Source: JAFDBW01 sp963825575
GTDB lineage: Bacteria > Desulfobacterota > Desulfuromonadia > Desulfuromonadales > BM103
NCBI GenBank assembly: GCA_963825575.1
Contig: CAWGUB010000027.1
Location: forward strand, 1-64,000
DNA length: 64,000 bases
Reading direction: 5' to 3'
Part shown: in pieces, positions 8,268 through 16,763 of the stretch
How positions within the stretch are numbered: position 1 is the stretch's first letter
Layout: the number at the start of each line of letters is the position of its first letter
Made by a program: the position numbers and the translations under genes
The notes under the pieces: model-generated
What the model saw: the letters and a program-made list of their open reading frames with translations, nothing else
Told to the model about the DNA's origin: nothing
Database searches by the model: none

Positions 8268-8750
8268 TGTTTGTTGTGCTCTGAGATTTAAAGATAAAAG
8301 CTAAAACCCGGCGGGTCGCGCCCCCCGACTACGCCTTACTCTTTTGCTGGCCCAAAAGAGTAAGCAGAAAAAGGCCTGCGCTGCGCTGGGCACTTCTTGT
8401 CTGAATCGTCAAGGCGGCAACCTCAATCCGGATGGTTCTGATTGATCAAGGGGCCAGCTTTCCCCCGCAGGTGACGAGGCTCTTGAGAGCCTCTCCTCCT
8501 CAGGATGATTGCAACCACGGTCATATCTTGAGGCTTCCCTCTTGTAAATCACACTGCCAGGGAAGGCCCCCTGTAACGGGCCGGCTTCTTGAACTCTGTC
8601 GTCTGTTGATGACTCAGACACCCGGCAGAGGAGATGCCCACCGCAAGGAGCAGGCACTTTCTGCATACTTTTGTTGCCGGACAAAAGTATGGCGTCGGGC
8701 GGGACGCGACCCGCCGGTTTTGCTCTTAAGAATTTCAAGAACAAAGAACG

Positions 8751-8779
8751 AGGGCAACAGATTAACCATCTGTTGCCCT
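8751..8779 (-). terminator. Hairpin terminator downstream of dxs, right border of repeat copy 1
   Basis: The exact reverse complement of the hairpin at 8239-8267. On the minus strand it lies 86 bases after the dxs stop and is followed by a moderately T-rich tract (TCGTTCTTTGTTCTT), so it may end the xseA-to-dxs transcript. Confidence 0.6.
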
Positions 8780-8864
8780 ATCTATAATGAAATCTGAACG
8801 TTGTCAGAAGCATTGAGGGAGGCAGAAATTTCTGTCCCTTTTTCGGCTTCCTTCGGCGCGGTTA

Positions 8865-10738
8865 CTATTTATCGGTCAGTGCTTCCCTGACCTTGGCTAC
8901 AATTCCGTTCGACATTCAGGCCGTAGCGTTCTCTCAGTTCAGCCTGGCTGCCTTGTTCAACGAATTTGTCCGGCAGGCCAATGCGCCGGACAGGCACATG
9001 GACCCCCTCGTCGCAAAAGAGCTCCAACACGGCTGAGCCGAAGCCTCCCCGGAGTGCGTTCTCTTCAGCGGTAATTACACAACCGGTCCTTGTTCGCTTC
9101 GGCAACCAGCAGGGCTTTGTCCAGGGGTTTAAGGAACACCGGATCGACGACTGCGACACCGATACCTTCCGCTTCGAGGAGCTCTGCGGCCGCCATCGCC
9201 TCAGGAACCAGGGTGCCAAGGGCAAAAATGACACAATCATTGCCGTCGCGAAGTTTATCCCCCTTGCCGATCGCAAGCGATGACGCTGCTTCCTCTGCAA
9301 CACCGGTTCCCGCACCACGGGGGTACCTGAAAGCAAAGGGGCCGTCGGAATCAAGCGCTGTGACCACAGCGTGACGCAGATAATTCTCATCGCGCGGGAC
9401 CATAAACACCAGGTTCGGGATATGACGAAGGTAAGAGTAATCGAAGACCCCATGGTGGGTCGGCCCATCGGCACCGACAAGCCCCCCACGATCGAGGGCA
9501 AAGGTGACAGGCAGCTTTTGCAGGCAGACATCGTGCAGGACACTATCATAGGCCCGCTGTAAAAAAGTCGAGTAAATTGCGACAAACGGCTTAAGCCCGC
9601 GACTGGCGATACCGGCGGCAAAAGTCACGGCATGTTGTTCGGCAATACCAACGTCGAAAAAGCGCTCCGGATACTGTTCGGCAAACGCTTTCAGCCCGGT
9701 CCCTTCGAGCATGGCAGCCGTGATCGCGATAATCCGGTCATCCTGCGCCGCCATTTCAGTCAGCATATCACCGAAGACCTTAGTATAACTGGGCGGACCG
9801 CTACTCTTTTTCACCGCTCCGGTTGCCAGATCAAACGGGCCGACGCCATGGTAAATGTGCGGGTTCTCTTCGGCGGGAGCGTACCCCTTGCCTTTTTTGG
9901 TGACCACGTGCATCAGGACGGGGCCATCCATATGGGTTATGTTTTCAAGGGTCTGAATCAGTTCATCAAGCTTGTGGCCATTGATCGGGCCGACATAGTC
10001 AAAATCAAACGCCTCGAAAAGCATCCCGGGGGTCAGGAACCCCTTGACAGCCTCTTCGGCCTTTTTCGCCAATCGCCTGAGATCCTTGCCAACCTTCGGC
10101 ACGCTGTCAAGGAAATGCTCTGTCTCCCGCTTCAATCGTACGAAAAAGTCGGACGTCAACTGCCGGCTGAAAAAGGAAGAAAGTGCGCCGACGTTGGGTG
10201 AAATTGACATCTCGTTGTCGTTGAGAATGACAAGCAGGTCTTTTTTGAGATGACCGGCCTGGTTGAGCGATTCGAAAGCCAGTCCGGCGGTTAGCGAACC
10301 GTCACCGATCACGGCGACAACCCGCTCATCGCCACCTTTGGCGTCCCGGGCCGTTGCAATGCCCAGTGCTGCAGCAATCGAGGTGCTGGAGTGACCGACA
10401 TCAAAGCAGTCATGAGGGCTCTCGGCACGCTTGGGGAAGCCGCTGAGGCCATCCAACTGACGCAAGGTGTGGAACTGCGCATAACGACCGGTCAAGAGTT
10501 TGTGTGCGTAAGCCTGGTGTCCGACATCCCAGACGATCTTGTCGGTAGGGGAGTCGAAAACCCGATGCAACGCAATAGTCAGCTCTACAACTCCCAATGA
10601 ACTGGCCAGGTGGCCACCGTTTGCTGCGACAGTCCGCACGATGACCTCACGCAACTCTTCCGCCACCTGCGGAAGTTCCGCGGCCGGGAGTTCCTTGAGG
10701 AAAGCAATGGGGTTTTCAAGCTTCAGGATCTCGGTCAT
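8865..10738 (-). CDS. dxs: 1-deoxy-D-xylulose-5-phosphate synthase Dxs, with two apparent frameshifts
   Basis: Dxs condenses pyruvate and glyceraldehyde 3-phosphate with thiamine diphosphate, the first step of the MEP isoprenoid pathway. The thiamine motif GDGSLTAG and the DRGGLVGADGPTHHG segment are intact. The frame breaks twice near the 3' end. Around 9076-9084 the frame must shift by one extra base to pass from EANKDRL into VITAEENALRGGFGSAV; around 8901-8904 a second extra base separates GLNVE from IVAKVREALTDK. Removing both gives 623 residues, the normal family length, ending at the TAG at 8865. The ATG at 10738 is preferred over a GTG at 10747. Sequence error or a recent decay event are both possible. 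Confidence 0.88.
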
Positions 10739-10756
10739 GTTTATCACACTTATATT

Positions 10757-11647
10757 TCAGTTGTTTCGATTGACAATGTAGCGAGCCAGCTCCTGCAAGA
10801 TTTCCGCAGGCTCACCCAAAGGGGCCAGAGCGGAAACTGCAATTTCGCAAAGCTCGTCGGCTCGTTGCCGTGCCTCATCAAGACCGAGCACCGCCGGATA
10901 AGTCGCCTTACCTCGGGCCTGGTCGCTACCGATATTCTTGCCAAGTTGCTCCTGGTCACCAACGACGTCCAGAATATCATCTGCTATCTGAAAAGCCAAT
11001 CCGGCAGCACCGCCGAACCGTTTTATCGCTGTAATTTGTGAATCACTGGCGCCACCCAACAAAGCTCCGACCTGAACAGAGGCCAGAATCAGACCACCAG
11101 TTTTATGCGTATGGATATATTCAAGAGTCGGGAAGTCAATTTCCTTCCCTTCCGATTCCATGTCGACCACCTGTCCTCCAACCATCCCCTGGGAGCCCGC
11201 GTAGCGTGCCACGAGTTCGACCACCTTGAGGACCCTGTCCGGCGGAATTGACAGATTAGCCTCGGCATCGGCAAGCAGGCGAAAAGCTTCTGTCAACAAG
11301 GCGTCTCCGGCGAGAATGGCAGTTGCCTCGCCATGTACCTTGTGATTGGTCGGGCGACCGCGACGAAAATTATCATCGTCCATGGCCGGCAGGTCATCAT
11401 GGATTAAGGAATAGGTATGGACCATCTCCATTGCACAGGCAGCGTGCAGCACTTGCCGGGCATGACCGCCAACCGACTCACAGGCGGCAATCATCAGGAT
11501 CGGGCGCAGGCGCTTGCCTCCGGCAAAAACCGAATATCGCATGGCCTTATGCAGGGAGCGAGGCAGAACGTCCTCACCCGGCAGCCAACGCTCCAAGCCC
11601 TGATCTACAAGTACAGAGCGATTTTGCAGGTAATCCTTGAGGTCCAT
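10757..11647 (-). CDS. ispA: Polyprenyl (farnesyl/geranylgeranyl) diphosphate synthase IspA
   Basis: A 296-residue trans-prenyltransferase that elongates DMAPP with IPP to give farnesyl or geranylgeranyl diphosphate for quinones and cell-wall carriers. The first aspartate-rich motif DDLPAMD lies at residues 84-90, followed by RRGRPT, and the second motif DDILD is in the C-terminal third; GGKRLRP near residue 43 binds diphosphate. It sits between xseB and dxs, the usual arrangement that pairs precursor supply and chain elongation. The start follows the xseB stop by 8 bases and has only a weak ribosome site, so coupling to xseB is likely. Chain length cannot be decided with certainty. Confidence 0.93.
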   Translation of the reverse strand: MDLKDYLQNRSVLVDQGLERWLPGEDVLPRSLHKAMRYSVFAGGKRLRPILMIAACESVGGHARQVLHAACAMEMVHTYSLIHDDLPAMDDDNFRRGRPTNHKVHGEATAILAGDALLTEAFRLLADAEANLSIPPDRVLKVVELVARYAGSQGMVGGQVVDMESEGKEIDFPTLEYIHTHKTGGLILASVQVGALLGGASDSQITAIKRFGGAAGLAFQIADDILDVVGDQEQLGKNIGSDQARGKATYPAVLGLDEARQRADELCEIAVSALAPLGEPAEILQELARYIVNRNN

Positions 11648-11655
11648 GGAGAGGC

Positions 11656-11895
11656 TCAGCCCTGATCGTCTTTGCCGGAGAAGGCTTCTGTCAGCAATTC
11701 CCCATCCGCGCCTTTTGTCAGGGTTTCAATGCGGCTCTCAACCACCTGAAGCTTTTTCCGACACAGGTTGGCACTCTGCACTCCTGCTTCGAAACAATCA
11801 AGAGCTTCATCGAGGGGCATCTGTCCTTTCTCCAGCCTGGCGACGGCATCCTCAAGATTTTTCAGCGCCTGTTCAAATGTCGTCTCTTCCGACAT
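11656..11895 (-). CDS. xseB: Exodeoxyribonuclease VII small subunit XseB
   Basis: A 79-residue helical protein with the XseB pattern: FEQALKNLEDAVARLEKGQMPLDEALDCFEAG-type repeats of two helices, then a C-terminal helix. Several small subunits bind one XseA to form exonuclease VII, which degrades single-stranded DNA. The frame is open upstream, but the ATG at 11895 has an excellent AAAGGAG 5 bases before it. Its partner xseA is two genes upstream, separated by an M23 peptidase gene. Confidence 0.93.
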   Translation of the reverse strand: MSEETTFEQALKNLEDAVARLEKGQMPLDEALDCFEAGVQSANLCRKKLQVVESRIETLTKGADGELLTEAFSGKDDQG

Positions 11896-11970
11896 TCTGA
11901 CTCCTTTCAAATGCGTTGAAACGTATGAATCAGTGTAAAACACCACGCTATTAACGTTGTGTCAAGAAAC

Positions 11971-12807
11971 TTATTCCCTGAATGCCGCCAGCAGTGCAAG
12001 GGGGTCAATCCGCTCTTCCAGGAGTCTCACCGTGAGATGAAGGTGCGCCCCCGTGGAACGCCCGGTGCTGCCGACCTTTCCAAGCACATCACCGACAAGG
12101 AGTTCGTGCCCCTGATCAACCAGAACCTCCGAGAGATGTGCGTAAAGTGAGAACAATCCTTCACCATGATCGACGACCACGGTCTGCCCCGTATAAAACA
12201 GATCGGCAGCCAGGATCACCCGGCCATTACTGAGCGAACGGACCGGCGTACCGTCCGGGCTGCGAAAGTCGGTCCCGCTGTGTGGTGATTTTGGTTCGCC
12301 ATTCATAAGCCTGCGCTTGCCAAAAACGCTGCTGACCTCTTCGTCAACCGGCCTTTCAAATTGCGTCCATAACCGCGGCGACCGCAAAGCGAAAATCTCG
12401 TTGAGTTGTTTGCTCTCCCGGTCGATTCGGGCCAGGCTTTCCGCGTCCGGAGAGACCATATTCTTCGGCAACGTCAGCTGTTCAAGCGGGCGCTCCTTGT
12501 GGCCGACATGCAGTTGCAGCTCTTCCGTAGTCGTCCGCCCCTGTTGGTCAACCAGGGCCACCAGCAGAGGGTAATGTCCTTCAGGGGCTTCAAGCCCGAC
12601 CGGTAATAAGGCGATTGCACCGCCACTGTCCGGATAGAGGTAGATGACACTGTCCATGAAGCGGACCACGCCGAAGGAAAGCGGTTCGCCTTGCCAGCGA
12701 AGCACAGCGACCTCGCCATTGTTGACTTGTAACGGGTGCAGGGCCAGTTCAGCCCGGACCGGTGCAGAGGTGATCAACAACAGGACAAAAAGCAACAGGA
12801 GACGCAT
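11971..12807 (-). CDS. Exported M23-family (LytM) peptidase
   Basis: A 278-residue periplasmic protein. A signal peptide occupies residues 1-19 (cleavage near VRA). The C-terminal LytM domain has a complete zinc site: His176 and Asp180 (HSGTD) and His255-x-His257 (AHLHL), plus a conserved His near 224, so it should be an active peptidoglycan endopeptidase. The N-terminal region is beta-rich, like other YebA/M23 proteins of this group. Its ATG shares a base with the xseA stop codon (TGATG). The position inside an exonuclease VII/isoprenoid operon is a known synteny in related genomes rather than a functional link that the sequence proves. Confidence 0.88.
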   Translation of the reverse strand: MRLLLLFVLLLITSAPVRAELALHPLQVNNGEVAVLRWQGEPLSFGVVRFMDSVIYLYPDSGGAIALLPVGLEAPEGHYPLLVALVDQQGRTTTEELQLHVGHKERPLEQLTLPKNMVSPDAESLARIDRESKQLNEIFALRSPRLWTQFERPVDEEVSSVFGKRRLMNGEPKSPHSGTDFRSPDGTPVRSLSNGRVILAADLFYTGQTVVVDHGEGLFSLYAHLSEVLVDQGHELLVGDVLGKVGSTGRSTGAHLHLTVRLLEERIDPLALLAAFRE

Positions 12808-14006
12808 CAGCTTTCAACCTCCTCTACGCGAACAGCTGTTCGGCCCCGGGAAAAGCGCAGCCAGAGGGAAGCGCCCACATCCAGCCCCTCGGTTGAGCTC
12901 AGCCCGGCACCATCCCGGTCATGGCTGGCAATCACAAAACCACGATCAAGCTGCTGCAACGGCGAAAGCGCATTGAGCCGGCCAGCAGAGACCGCCAGAC
13001 AATCCGTGTATTGGCGCATCTTTGATCTGACTGCGATGACCAGACGATTTTCCAGCTCGGTGATCAGATCCGGAAGAGCGCTAAAATCACGAGCATAAAT
13101 TTTAAGCTGCCTTTCAAGCCCTGCCAGGCGTTCTGCAACCAGACCAAGAGACTGATCGATGCGGGAAGAGAGTCGAATCAGCAGATGATCGAGATGAGCT
13201 TCCAGTTCCTGGCGATTCCTGGCAACCAGTTCAGCTGCAGCACTCGGTGTCGGTGCTCGCAGATCGGCGACAAAATCTGCGATGGTGAAGTCTGTTTCAT
13301 GCCCGACAGCAGATATGACCGGCACCGCAGAGTCAGCAATCGCACGTGCGACGATCTCCTCATTGAAAGCCCAGAGGTCTTCGATTGAACCACCGCCCCG
13401 ACCGACAATCAGGACGTCCAGACCGCCATGGCGATTCAGTTCACTGATTGCCTCGGCGATTTCTTCCGCAGCGCCATCGCCCTGTACCCTGACCGGGCGC
13501 AACAGCAGGTGGACATCGGGTGCACGACGCTGCATGACGTTGAAAATATCCTGGATCGCGGCACCTGATGCAGAAGTAACTATACCGACTGAGCGGGGAA
13601 ATTGCGGCAACGCCCGTTTGCGTTCTACAGAGAACAGCCCCTCGTCAGCAAGCCTCTCCTTGAGAGCTTCAAAGGCGACCTGCAAATCACCCTGGCCACC
13701 AACAACCAGACTGTCGACGACCATCTGCAACTCGCCACGTGCAGAATAAACCGTCACCATGCCGGAACATACGACCTGAACACCGTCACGTGGCAAGCAT
13801 CCGGCCAAACGGTTGCGGCCACGGAACATGACCCCGCGCAGTTGGGCATGGCTGTCTTTTAGCGTGAAATACCAGTGCCCGGAAGCCGCTGCAGCGAAAT
13901 TCGAGATTTCACCTTCCACTGTCACAGTCACAAAGTTGGTTTCCACAACCTCCTGCAACAACCCAACCAGGCCGCTTACCGATAATTTTCCATGTAGATC
14001 AGACAC
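12807..14006 (-). CDS. xseA: Exodeoxyribonuclease VII large subunit XseA
   Basis: A 399-residue catalytic subunit of exonuclease VII. The N-terminal OB fold (about residues 5-100, with GEISNFAAAASGHWYFTLKD) binds single-stranded DNA; the central domain contains the family signature with DVLIVGRGGGSIEDLWAFN, AVGHETDFTIADFVAD and RAPTPSAAAE; the C-terminal half is long and helical. The start is a GTG at 14006 with a weak GGGG ribosome site. It heads the operon xseA-M23-xseB-ispA-dxs. Confidence 0.95.
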   Translation of the reverse strand: MSDLHGKLSVSGLVGLLQEVVETNFVTVTVEGEISNFAAAASGHWYFTLKDSHAQLRGVMFRGRNRLAGCLPRDGVQVVCSGMVTVYSARGELQMVVDSLVVGGQGDLQVAFEALKERLADEGLFSVERKRALPQFPRSVGIVTSASGAAIQDIFNVMQRRAPDVHLLLRPVRVQGDGAAEEIAEAISELNRHGGLDVLIVGRGGGSIEDLWAFNEEIVARAIADSAVPVISAVGHETDFTIADFVADLRAPTPSAAAELVARNRQELEAHLDHLLIRLSSRIDQSLGLVAERLAGLERQLKIYARDFSALPDLITELENRLVIAVRSKMRQYTDCLAVSAGRLNALSPLQQLDRGFVIASHDRDGAGLSSTEGLDVGASLWLRFSRGRTAVRVEEVES

Positions 14007-14037
14007 GCAACAAATACCCCATATCTTGTGGTTTCAT

Positions 14038-14066
14038 TTGACATTTTATTGACTTAACACTATATA
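14038..14066 (+). promoter_or_regulatory. Sigma-70 promoter for the ParA-like gene
   Basis: A perfect -35 box TTGACA at 14038-14043 and TATATA at 14061-14066 with a 17-base spacer, ending 29 bases before the ATG at 14096. It lies in the divergent region between xseA and the ParA-like gene. Confidence 0.75.
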
Positions 14067-14095
14067 TTGGCGGACCTGAATTGCAAGGGAAGATC

Positions 14096-15496
14096 ATGTC
14101 CATACCATATATTGTTACCATTTCCAGTGAGAAAGGTGGCGTCGGCAAAACCACCTTGGCGACCAACCTGGCAATCTACCTGAAAGCCCTTCATGAGGAT
14201 CTCCCGGTCACCCTGCTGAGCTTCGATAATCATTTCTCCGTCGACCAGATGTTCCGTATCAACAAGCAAACAGCGCGAGGTGATGTGGGCGACCTCTTTA
14301 CCGGCAGCAATCCTGACAGCCTGGTTGAAACCGGAGAATACGGTGTGCAGTTCATCCCGTCGAGCAAGCAACTGCACATCCTGCGTCGCGAACTGGATGA
14401 CCCGTCAGCCCTGGCCAGAGCTTTCGTCAAGTCCTCCCTTGAGGGGATCATTATAATCGATACACGCCCCGATCTGGATATCTTTACCCAGAGCGCCCTG
14501 TTTGCAGCAGATCGGGTCATCGTGCCGGTCAAAGACGCACCGTCGATGGACAATTGCAGGCACATCTACGATTTTTTCGATACCCATGGCCTGTCACGTC
14601 GACCTTTGCGCATTCTGCCCTGCCTGGTCGATGGTCGCATCCACTATGAGGGGCCGTTCCGTGATCCATACCAGCTATTGAAAGCCTACGCCATCAATCG
14701 CGGCTACCGTTGCCTGGAAGGCTATATAGCCAAGAGCCCGAAGGTTGAATCACTCAACACCAACCCTGAAGGCAAAATATTCCCGGTCCTCACACATGGT
14801 CGTCAGACTGATGTCCACGTCCAGATGACCCATGTTGCCCGCCAGGTCTACCTCCACACCATAGAAACCGAGACCCGGCGCCTGACCGAGTACAGCATTG
14901 ATTTGGCTCACGCCGAAGATGAACATCTGAGTTCGTACGAGGCAAGATTCAGCAATCTGGCAAGCGGCTGCCTGGTGTGCGGGAAGCCTTTGTTTGAAAA
15001 TGGCCGAATCGGACAGGTCGGTTACTTTGCCCAGAGTTCTGACCAGAAGGTCTCAGGTTATATCGAGGAAGAGTGTTTTGCCGGCCTGGCCTTTCGCTAC
15101 TTCTACGGTGCAAAGCGCGTAGTTGAAAGCCACGATCCGGTCTGGGACCTGTTCCGTGAATCGGCACAGCGCTCCTATTTCGTCCTTCAACGTACGCCGC
15201 ACACGCGTAATTTCTACCAGCAGAAACTGTCCTTCTACCGCTTTGACGAAAACGGCCTGGAAGTGTCACACAAAACCATCGAACTCCAGGAATTTGAAAA
15301 ACGACTGCTTGCCAAGGAACGTTCCGACCTGTTCCCACTGCTCGAACGGAGTCTGTTTGATGAGCAAGGCCGTTTGGGGGAGGCGTTCCTGCTCGTGCGC
15401 AAGGTCAGCTCCGACCTCCCGGAAGAAATCCTTTACGACCAGAACTTTGCCGGTTTTGCCACGGCCATGGCCAAAGTCAGCACGCAGCTGCCATAG
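14096..15496 (+). CDS. ParA/MinD-family ATPase with an unknown C-terminal domain
   Basis: A 466-residue protein. The first 255 residues or so form a ParA/MinD-type ATPase with the deviant Walker A motif KGGVGKTT near residue 15 and IIIIDTRPD as the Walker B/switch II area. The last 200 residues are not a known partner domain to me; they contain a CxxC pair (CLVCG) and many aromatic and charged residues. ParA/MinD ATPases position cargo such as DNA, chemoreceptor arrays, flagella or pili. The gene is monocistronic with its own promoter. There is no ParB next to it, so chromosome partitioning is unlikely. The TTG at 14081 is a poorer start. Confidence 0.8.
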   Translation: MSIPYIVTISSEKGGVGKTTLATNLAIYLKALHEDLPVTLLSFDNHFSVDQMFRINKQTARGDVGDLFTGSNPDSLVETGEYGVQFIPSSKQLHILRRELDDPSALARAFVKSSLEGIIIIDTRPDLDIFTQSALFAADRVIVPVKDAPSMDNCRHIYDFFDTHGLSRRPLRILPCLVDGRIHYEGPFRDPYQLLKAYAINRGYRCLEGYIAKSPKVESLNTNPEGKIFPVLTHGRQTDVHVQMTHVARQVYLHTIETETRRLTEYSIDLAHAEDEHLSSYEARFSNLASGCLVCGKPLFENGRIGQVGYFAQSSDQKVSGYIEEECFAGLAFRYFYGAKRVVESHDPVWDLFRESAQRSYFVLQRTPHTRNFYQQKLSFYRFDENGLEVSHKTIELQEFEKRLLAKERSDLFPLLERSLFDEQGRLGEAFLLVRKVSSDLPEEILYDQNFAGFATAMAKVSTQLP

Positions 15497-15564
15497 CCTC
15501 CGCACTGGGCATACCGTGACTGGTCCGCTGGCACCGTCATTTTAAATACCACGGCCGCGTGCAC

Positions 15565-16737
15565 CTATTGGGCAGGTTCGATAATTCCTGAGATTGATGC
15601 CTGCTTCTGCAGCAGCACTGAGACAGGCACAACCGTAATGCCTCGACCGTGCATCTCCGGCAACTCCCTGCGTAAAGCTTCGAGAGTCTCCGGGTATGGA
15701 TGGCAGATCCCTATCGCCGTCCCCTGCCTGCGAGCCTTGTTTTCCAGTCGCTTGATCTCCCGCACAATCGCATTGACCTCGGCAACATTATCGAGAAAGA
15801 CATCACGATCCATTGTCGGTACGCCGAAGTGGCGAGCGACCTCAGTCACCCGTGATTGCCCGGTGGTTCGGCTGTCGATAAAGAAGAGACCTTTTTCCCG
15901 CAAACTTTCCATCACCGGGGAAAGCGCCCTGGCATCCTCGGTGAAGCGTGAGCCCATGTGATTATTGGTGCCGGTTACATACGGGACCCTGGCAAGCAGG
16001 AGATCGAAACGACGGCGGATTTCGGCATCACTCTGTGCAACGAACAACGCATCATCTCCGGGATTGACGGCGGGATAGCCCTGCGGTTCCATCGGCACAT
16101 GCAACATGACTTCGTGGTCTGCAGCGTGGGCTATTTCGGCGACTTGCGCCGCATGTGGCTCACCGGGCAGAATCGCAAAAGTGATCGGTTCGGCAAAAGA
16201 GACCAGCATTTTGGCGGTGAGGGCACTGCGACCAAGATCATCCATAATGATAGTCATCAGTGGCCCGTCGGGTAATTCAGGTGTAGGCGGTATGAAGTGA
16301 ATGACTATTTGCGTCACCCGAGACTTTTCAACAGTCAGGGAATTCGCTTCGCGTAACCGGATCGAATAACCTCCCGGTATTGCGCGTAGACGTTGTTCAA
16401 AACCTGCAATCAGATCAGTTGCAGGGAATTCGCCAGCGACAGCATAACGTGCCGGTGACTGATCGAGGTCACGCTGAATACTGCCGGGGTCAAGATCCAT
16501 TGCTGCGAGCAGGGCTTCGACTTCCGCATGAACCTTGCCGGCATAATCAACCGGTGGTTTTGTACCCGGCGAGACGACAGGTGGTTTGGGCTGCTCTGCC
16601 AGGCGAGCCAGGAAGACCAGACTGATCACGGCAAAAGCGGTAAGACCCAAAGCCATGAACAGGAGTTTGTTTTTGTCAAAAAAACCAGGGCGCCGTTTTT
16701 TTGTCCGGCGCCGTTTGGTTGACTTCGTCATCGGCAA
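15565..16737 (-). CDS. Divergent polysaccharide deacetylase (YibQ/DUF610 family)
   Basis: A 390-residue protein with a basic N-terminus (KRRRTKKRR), one membrane anchor (about residues 29-46) and a periplasmic C-terminal domain of the divergent polysaccharide deacetylase family. Family motifs include MTIIMDDLG, LPGEPHAAQVAEIAHAADHEVMLHVPMEP, GTNNHMGSRFT and FFIDSRTT. These proteins have a NodB-like fold; in E. coli YibQ is encoded beside EnvC. Here it is the last gene of the ftsE-ftsX-envC-ctpA run, so a role in cell-wall remodelling is likely. Substrate and activity are not established by sequence. Confidence 0.88.
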   Translation of the reverse strand: MPMTKSTKRRRTKKRRPGFFDKNKLLFMALGLTAFAVISLVFLARLAEQPKPPVVSPGTKPPVDYAGKVHAEVEALLAAMDLDPGSIQRDLDQSPARYAVAGEFPATDLIAGFEQRLRAIPGGYSIRLREANSLTVEKSRVTQIVIHFIPPTPELPDGPLMTIIMDDLGRSALTAKMLVSFAEPITFAILPGEPHAAQVAEIAHAADHEVMLHVPMEPQGYPAVNPGDDALFVAQSDAEIRRRFDLLLARVPYVTGTNNHMGSRFTEDARALSPVMESLREKGLFFIDSRTTGQSRVTEVARHFGVPTMDRDVFLDNVAEVNAIVREIKRLENKARRQGTAIGICHPYPETLEALRRELPEMHGRGITVVPVSVLLQKQASISGIIEPAQ

Positions 16738-16763
16738 CTCATCAAATCAGCATCCAGACCACA

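Larger units (their letters stand above)
8239..8779. repeat. MITE-like inverted-repeat element, copy 1
   Basis: This 673-base gap between 8191 and dxs contains no convincing gene. It holds an element of about 540 bases: identical inverted 29-base hairpins at the outside (8239-8267 and 8751-8779), then imperfect inverted repeats of roughly 85-95 bases (about 8308-8393 and 8622-8719). Each repeat has a GC-rich tip (GGCGGGTCGCG) and its own inner hairpin (TACTCTTTT / AAAAGAGTA type). The core shares CCCCCTGTAACGGGCCGGCT with the second copy near 59380. No transposase is encoded, so it would be a non-autonomous element. Confidence 0.75.

Noticed and set aside
8432..8797. ORFs of 111-121 residues on both strands within the repeat at 8239-8779
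   Set aside because: They read through inverted repeats and hairpins, have no ribosome site and no protein-like pattern; they are by-products of the repeat.
8869..9621. A separate 250-residue gene
   Set aside because: Only its last 68 residues resemble protein, and these are the C-terminal domain of Dxs; it is the shifted frame of dxs rather than a gene.
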